Assembly (NCBI GenBank): GCA_013694635.1
Contig: JACDCA010000765.1
Coordinates: 1 to 11,056 of the forward strand
Source: Acidobacteriota bacterium
GTDB taxonomy: Bacteria; Acidobacteriota; Vicinamibacteria; Vicinamibacterales; 2-12-FULL-66-21
Direction of reading: 5' to 3'
Length of the DNA: 11,056 nucleotides
The translations under genes and the position numbers were made by a program. This document shows, piece after piece, positions 9,101-11,056 of this stretch. Numbering within the stretch: position 1 is the stretch's first letter; each line of letters starts with the position of its first letter. The notes beneath the pieces are model-generated. The model made no database searches. It was given only the letters and a program-made list of their open reading frames with translations, and had not been told where the DNA came from.

Positions 9101-9403
9101 GAGTCCCTGGGCAAACTGCAGGGAGCCCCGCGTGACGGCCTCGGGACGTCGACGCCGGAACGCCATGAGTACAGCCAGTCGGCGCCGGGGACCGAAGCCT
9201 TCAAACAGGACCGCAGCGGCTGGGAGTCGCTTCGCAAGGACCTCAACCGCGCCATCGAACAGCATGATGCAGCCGTCTCGCGGAGGCTCGCGGGGAAGAC
9301 TGGTGAAGCCCGCTTCAGCGCCGGCGGCAGCGACCGGGTCCCCGAGGAGTACCGGCAGTTCATCGCGAGATATTACGAGTCGCTCGCGAGAGTAAAGAAG
9401 TAG
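6128..9403 (+). CDS. Large DUF4175-like membrane protein with long coiled-coil tail
   Basis: A 1091-residue protein whose ATG directly follows the previous TAG. Predicted membrane helices lie at about 18-42, 50-73 and 148-168; the basic RVRRR before helix 1 suggests a cytoplasmic N-terminus, so residues from about 170 on should lie outside the membrane. Residues 185-500 are beta-rich with Ig-like repeats (for example VVPGTTRIVAGQPLTVRARV, and DDRPPDVRILRP near 380). From about 510 to the end the chain is Gln/Arg/Glu/Ala-rich and strongly helical, with Gly-rich breaks near 505 and 650. A block DLSALFDKELQRHQRTNYE at about 658-676 and the tail PEEYRQFIARYYESLARV look like conserved family elements. 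I see no cysteine in the whole protein. DUF4175-type proteins are regularly found beside MoxR, DUF58 and BatA genes. The assignment rests on this context, the three-helix N-terminus and the coil, so the exact family name is less certain than the gene itself. A structural or client-tethering envelope role is inference. Confidence 0.87.
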   Translation: MAQLTDLIARVRRRWFTTVALRAFGFAAAAAALPALMALVVDATLSPEGPALLVLAASAIVLSLAAAAVVVVRIERRPDDRRVARFVEERAALVPGVGALDDAVVSAVDAGTAGSDRAAFTALIIAAATRRLDGVTPADIVTTSELRRAGLIAVAGAAVVAIAIVAAFPPLTRAVETARWRFFPQSISIEVVPGTTRIVAGQPLTVRARVHAGGQDFHRLQLQLVVSAGGDQRAVAMTRAGDAFEFVFESVDRTFNYQVRAGSAASAEYIVTALFPPRVQRIELLYKYPSFSGLQPRHEEDGGDIYAPAGTRVHVRIYTDKPVVAGELAMAAGAVSLRNSGDRSVDADLVLSRDDSYRVRLADRDGLRSDGDSEYFIRLMDDRPPDVRILRPSADQGITPLEEVMIEARADDDYGVSSFELVYSVSGGPERAVPFSRLAGTPIQKVGSHLLAAEDLKVKPGDVITYYARVRDVGRGKASTVTKSDMFFLEVKPFSEEFVAAQSQAGGGGASGDPQLDSLIAAQKEIINATWTIERRSQGGRSAEDIEAIAKAQAELKARAERIASNPRGRRPRDPAPQRVSVAQAQPPRSGGEGIPAAIDAMARAVEQLGTQRTREAIPHEMAALNGLLQAQAEVRRRQVMQQSNASGGGGGNRSGQDLSALFDKELQRHQRTNYEQRSAVETRPDERQSNDALDRIKELARRQEDLNRKQRELDGLSAEERKRELEKLTRDQLDLHRQAEELARQSGQQSGLRDAAEQMRAAAGGMSREDANAARQSGQHAADQLRRTEEQMRSGNPDAQRRAAGELQSEAQQVAQEQRRIASEAERLGKGGESNTEARRRLAGDKERLADRVEELQRAAARAGQDPKTPRSSGARAAAAELERERVAGRMRESAREMRDGKGAGTKPTPEGKPGEGEQQIARALDRVVEKLGGTASADAGKLSQELDRTRQLRDRLDQLEKQMRQAQGKSGGEAAKLQQQYEQEMQKARESLGKLQGAPRDGLGTSTPERHEYSQSAPGTEAFKQDRSGWESLRKDLNRAIEQHDAAVSRRLAGKTGEARFSAGGSDRVPEEYRQFIARYYESLARVKK

Positions 9404-9404
9404 C

Positions 9405-11056
9405 GTGACCTTCGCCAACCCACTGCCCTGGTGGGCATTGCTGACGTGCATTGTGGCCGCGGGGCTCATCGCATGGCACGCCTACCGCCGGTTTGCCGCG
9501 TCACCGGCGCGGCGCTACGCACTCTCGGCGATCCGGTTCCTGACCTTCGTGCTGCTGATCCTCGTGCTGATGCGGCCGGTCGCGCGAAGTTCTGATGAGG
9601 ATGCGCGCGACGCCGTCATACCGATCCTTGTCGACACATCGCGCAGCATGGGGATCGAAGACGTGGACGGTGCGCGTCGCATCGATCGCGCGCGCGCCCT
9701 GCTGACCACGGAGCTCTTGCCGGCCCTCGAGGGGCGATTCACCACCGAGATTCTCTCTTTCGGAGAAGCGCTCGCGCCGTCGTCGGCAGCTGACCTCGGC
9801 GCGTCCGCTCGCCGCAGTGACCTCGCCGGCGCCCTTGCCGCTGCGAGGGAGCGGTACCGCGGCCGGCCGGTTGCCGGAGTGATCGTCCTCTCTGACGGCG
9901 GCGACACGGGACGGGCCGTTGAACGCGGCGGCGCGGAGCCGTCCGCGCCCGTCTATGCCTTCGGCGTAGGCGCGCATGCGCTCGGCCGCGACCGCGAAGT
10001 CTTGAGTGTCACCGCGGCCGAAGCGGTTCTCGACGAGTCACGCGTGGATCTTGCGGTGATGGCGGTGAGCCACGGCAACGGGAACGAACCGATGGAGTTG
10101 CGGCTGCTCGAGAACGGCCGGCCGATCGAGGTGCGCCAGGTCCGGAATGCGACCGGCAGCGGGCCTGTGCGCGAGGTGTTCCAGGTCGCCCCGGCCGGAG
10201 GCGCGGCGACGGTGTACTCGGTCGAGATCCCGCAAGCCTCAGGGGAGGTCGTTCCCGAGAACAACGTGCGTAGCGTGCTCGTGCAGCCCCCGGCACGGGC
10301 GCGCCGCGTGCTCCTGGTCGAGGGCGCGCCCGGGTTCGAGCACAGTTTTCTGAAGCGAGCGCTCGCGGCGGATCCCGGGCTGGAGCTCGACTCGGTCGTC
10401 CGAAAGGGGATCAACGAGCAGGGTGCCCAGACGTTCTACATTCAGGCCGCACGTTCGCGCAGCACCGCGCTCGAGAACGGCTTTCCGCCCGACGCGGCGT
10501 CCCTCTTCGCATACGACGCGATCGTCCTCGCCAACATCGCGGGCAATCAGCTGTCGGGTACGCAGCTCGACACCGTCCGCGAGTTCGTCGCGCGCCGCGG
10601 CGGAGGACTACTCGTTCTCGGGGCGCAGTCGTTCCAGCGGGCCGGGTTGTTCGGTACTCCGGTCGAAGACGCGCTGCCGGTGGCCCTGAACCAGCGCGGC
10701 GACACCGCCGTCCGGACGTCCGACTCCCGTGCGGCCCACCGCGTCGGCGTCACCGCCGCGGGGCTGCAGCATCCCATCATGCAGCTCGCCGCCGCGCCCG
10801 AAGAGAGCCGCAAACGGTGGGATGCCATGCCGCCGCTTGCGTCGGCCGCCTCGTCGGGGAACGCGCGGCCCGGCGCCTCGGTACTGGCGACGACCGGCGG
10901 CGCCGGCGGCGCCAACCACGCACTGGTGGCCGTCCAGCGGTACGGCGAAGGACGCTCGATGGTGTTCACCGGAGAGGCATCCTGGCGCTGGCGGATGATG
11001 ATGCCGTCGACCGACCGGATGTACGACACGTTCTGGCGCCAGGCCGTGCGCTGGCT
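9405..11056 (+). CDS. Second membrane vWA protein with GATase-like domain, 3' end outside window
   Basis: A frame open from GTG 9405 to the last base: 550 full codons plus two bases, no stop reached. GTG 9405 lies one base after the DUF4175 stop (TAGCGTG). An in-frame TAA at 9393-9395 bars any earlier start, and the protein begins directly with a membrane helix (about 8-27) followed by a second at about 40-56. The vWA domain carries DTSRS at 77-81, a SDLAGAL loop (Ser138 where Thr is usual) and Asp164 in VLSDGGD. A beta-rich linker covers about 195-295. A GATase-like region begins at ARRVLLVEGAPGFEHSFLKRAL (about 300) and continues through YDAIVLANIAG (370-380) and FVARRGGGLLVLGA (394-407). 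The sequence ends in FWRQAVRWL, which in related proteins precedes a further C-terminal part. The only cysteine seen is in helix 1, so a catalytic amidotransferase is unlikely. It is an architectural paralogue of gene 5 and probably its partner. Confidence 0.9.
   Translation, partial: MTFANPLPWWALLTCIVAAGLIAWHAYRRFAASPARRYALSAIRFLTFVLLILVLMRPVARSSDEDARDAVIPILVDTSRSMGIEDVDGARRIDRARALLTTELLPALEGRFTTEILSFGEALAPSSAADLGASARRSDLAGALAAARERYRGRPVAGVIVLSDGGDTGRAVERGGAEPSAPVYAFGVGAHALGRDREVLSVTAAEAVLDESRVDLAVMAVSHGNGNEPMELRLLENGRPIEVRQVRNATGSGPVREVFQVAPAGGAATVYSVEIPQASGEVVPENNVRSVLVQPPARARRVLLVEGAPGFEHSFLKRALAADPGLELDSVVRKGINEQGAQTFYIQAARSRSTALENGFPPDAASLFAYDAIVLANIAGNQLSGTQLDTVREFVARRGGGLLVLGAQSFQRAGLFGTPVEDALPVALNQRGDTAVRTSDSRAAHRVGVTAAGLQHPIMQLAAAPEESRKRWDAMPPLASAASSGNARPGASVLATTGGAGGANHALVAVQRYGEGRSMVFTGEASWRWRMMMPSTDRMYDTFWRQAVRW

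Overview
The window is GC-rich bacterial DNA, almost entirely coding on the + strand. It holds seven consecutive genes, and the first and last run off the window edges. No junction has more than 14 untranslated bases, and most genes overlap or abut, so this reads as the middle of one polycistronic operon whose promoter and terminator lie outside the window. I see no RNA genes, mobile elements, CRISPR arrays or sizeable intergenic regions. The organism is an inference: the GC content and this gene order suggest a soil-type Acidobacteriota (Vicinamibacteria-like), but Planctomycetota, Myxococcota or Gemmatimonadota cannot be excluded from one locus.

Layout. (1) 1-1554: C-terminal part of a gluzincin-type metallopeptidase (HEMAH plus WLTEG) followed by TPR repeats. 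(2) 1541-2347: secreted DUF4159 protein. (3) 2362-3378: MoxR-family AAA+ ATPase. (4) 3381-4292: DUF58 protein with a cytosolic vWA-like domain. (5) 4292-6127: BatA-type membrane-anchored vWA protein with a glutamine-amidotransferase-like (GATase-like) domain. (6) 6128-9403: very large DUF4175-like membrane protein with beta-rich domains and a coiled-coil tail of about 580 residues. (7) 9405-beyond 11056: a second membrane vWA protein with a GATase-like domain, cut by the window end.

How the genes may work together. MoxR ATPases with vWA partners are known in other systems (NorQ/NorD, CbbQ/CbbO, RavA/ViaA) as chaperone-like machines that remodel or metallate client proteins. Here the cytosolic MoxR and DUF58 pair is encoded with two membrane vWA proteins (genes 5 and 7), a DUF4175-like protein predicted to place more than 900 residues outside the membrane, a secreted DUF4159 protein, and a TPR metallopeptidase. 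The simplest reading is an envelope-maintenance or protein-maturation complex related to the Bat ('aerotolerance') loci. The client and physiological role are not known to me, and nothing in the sequence reveals them.
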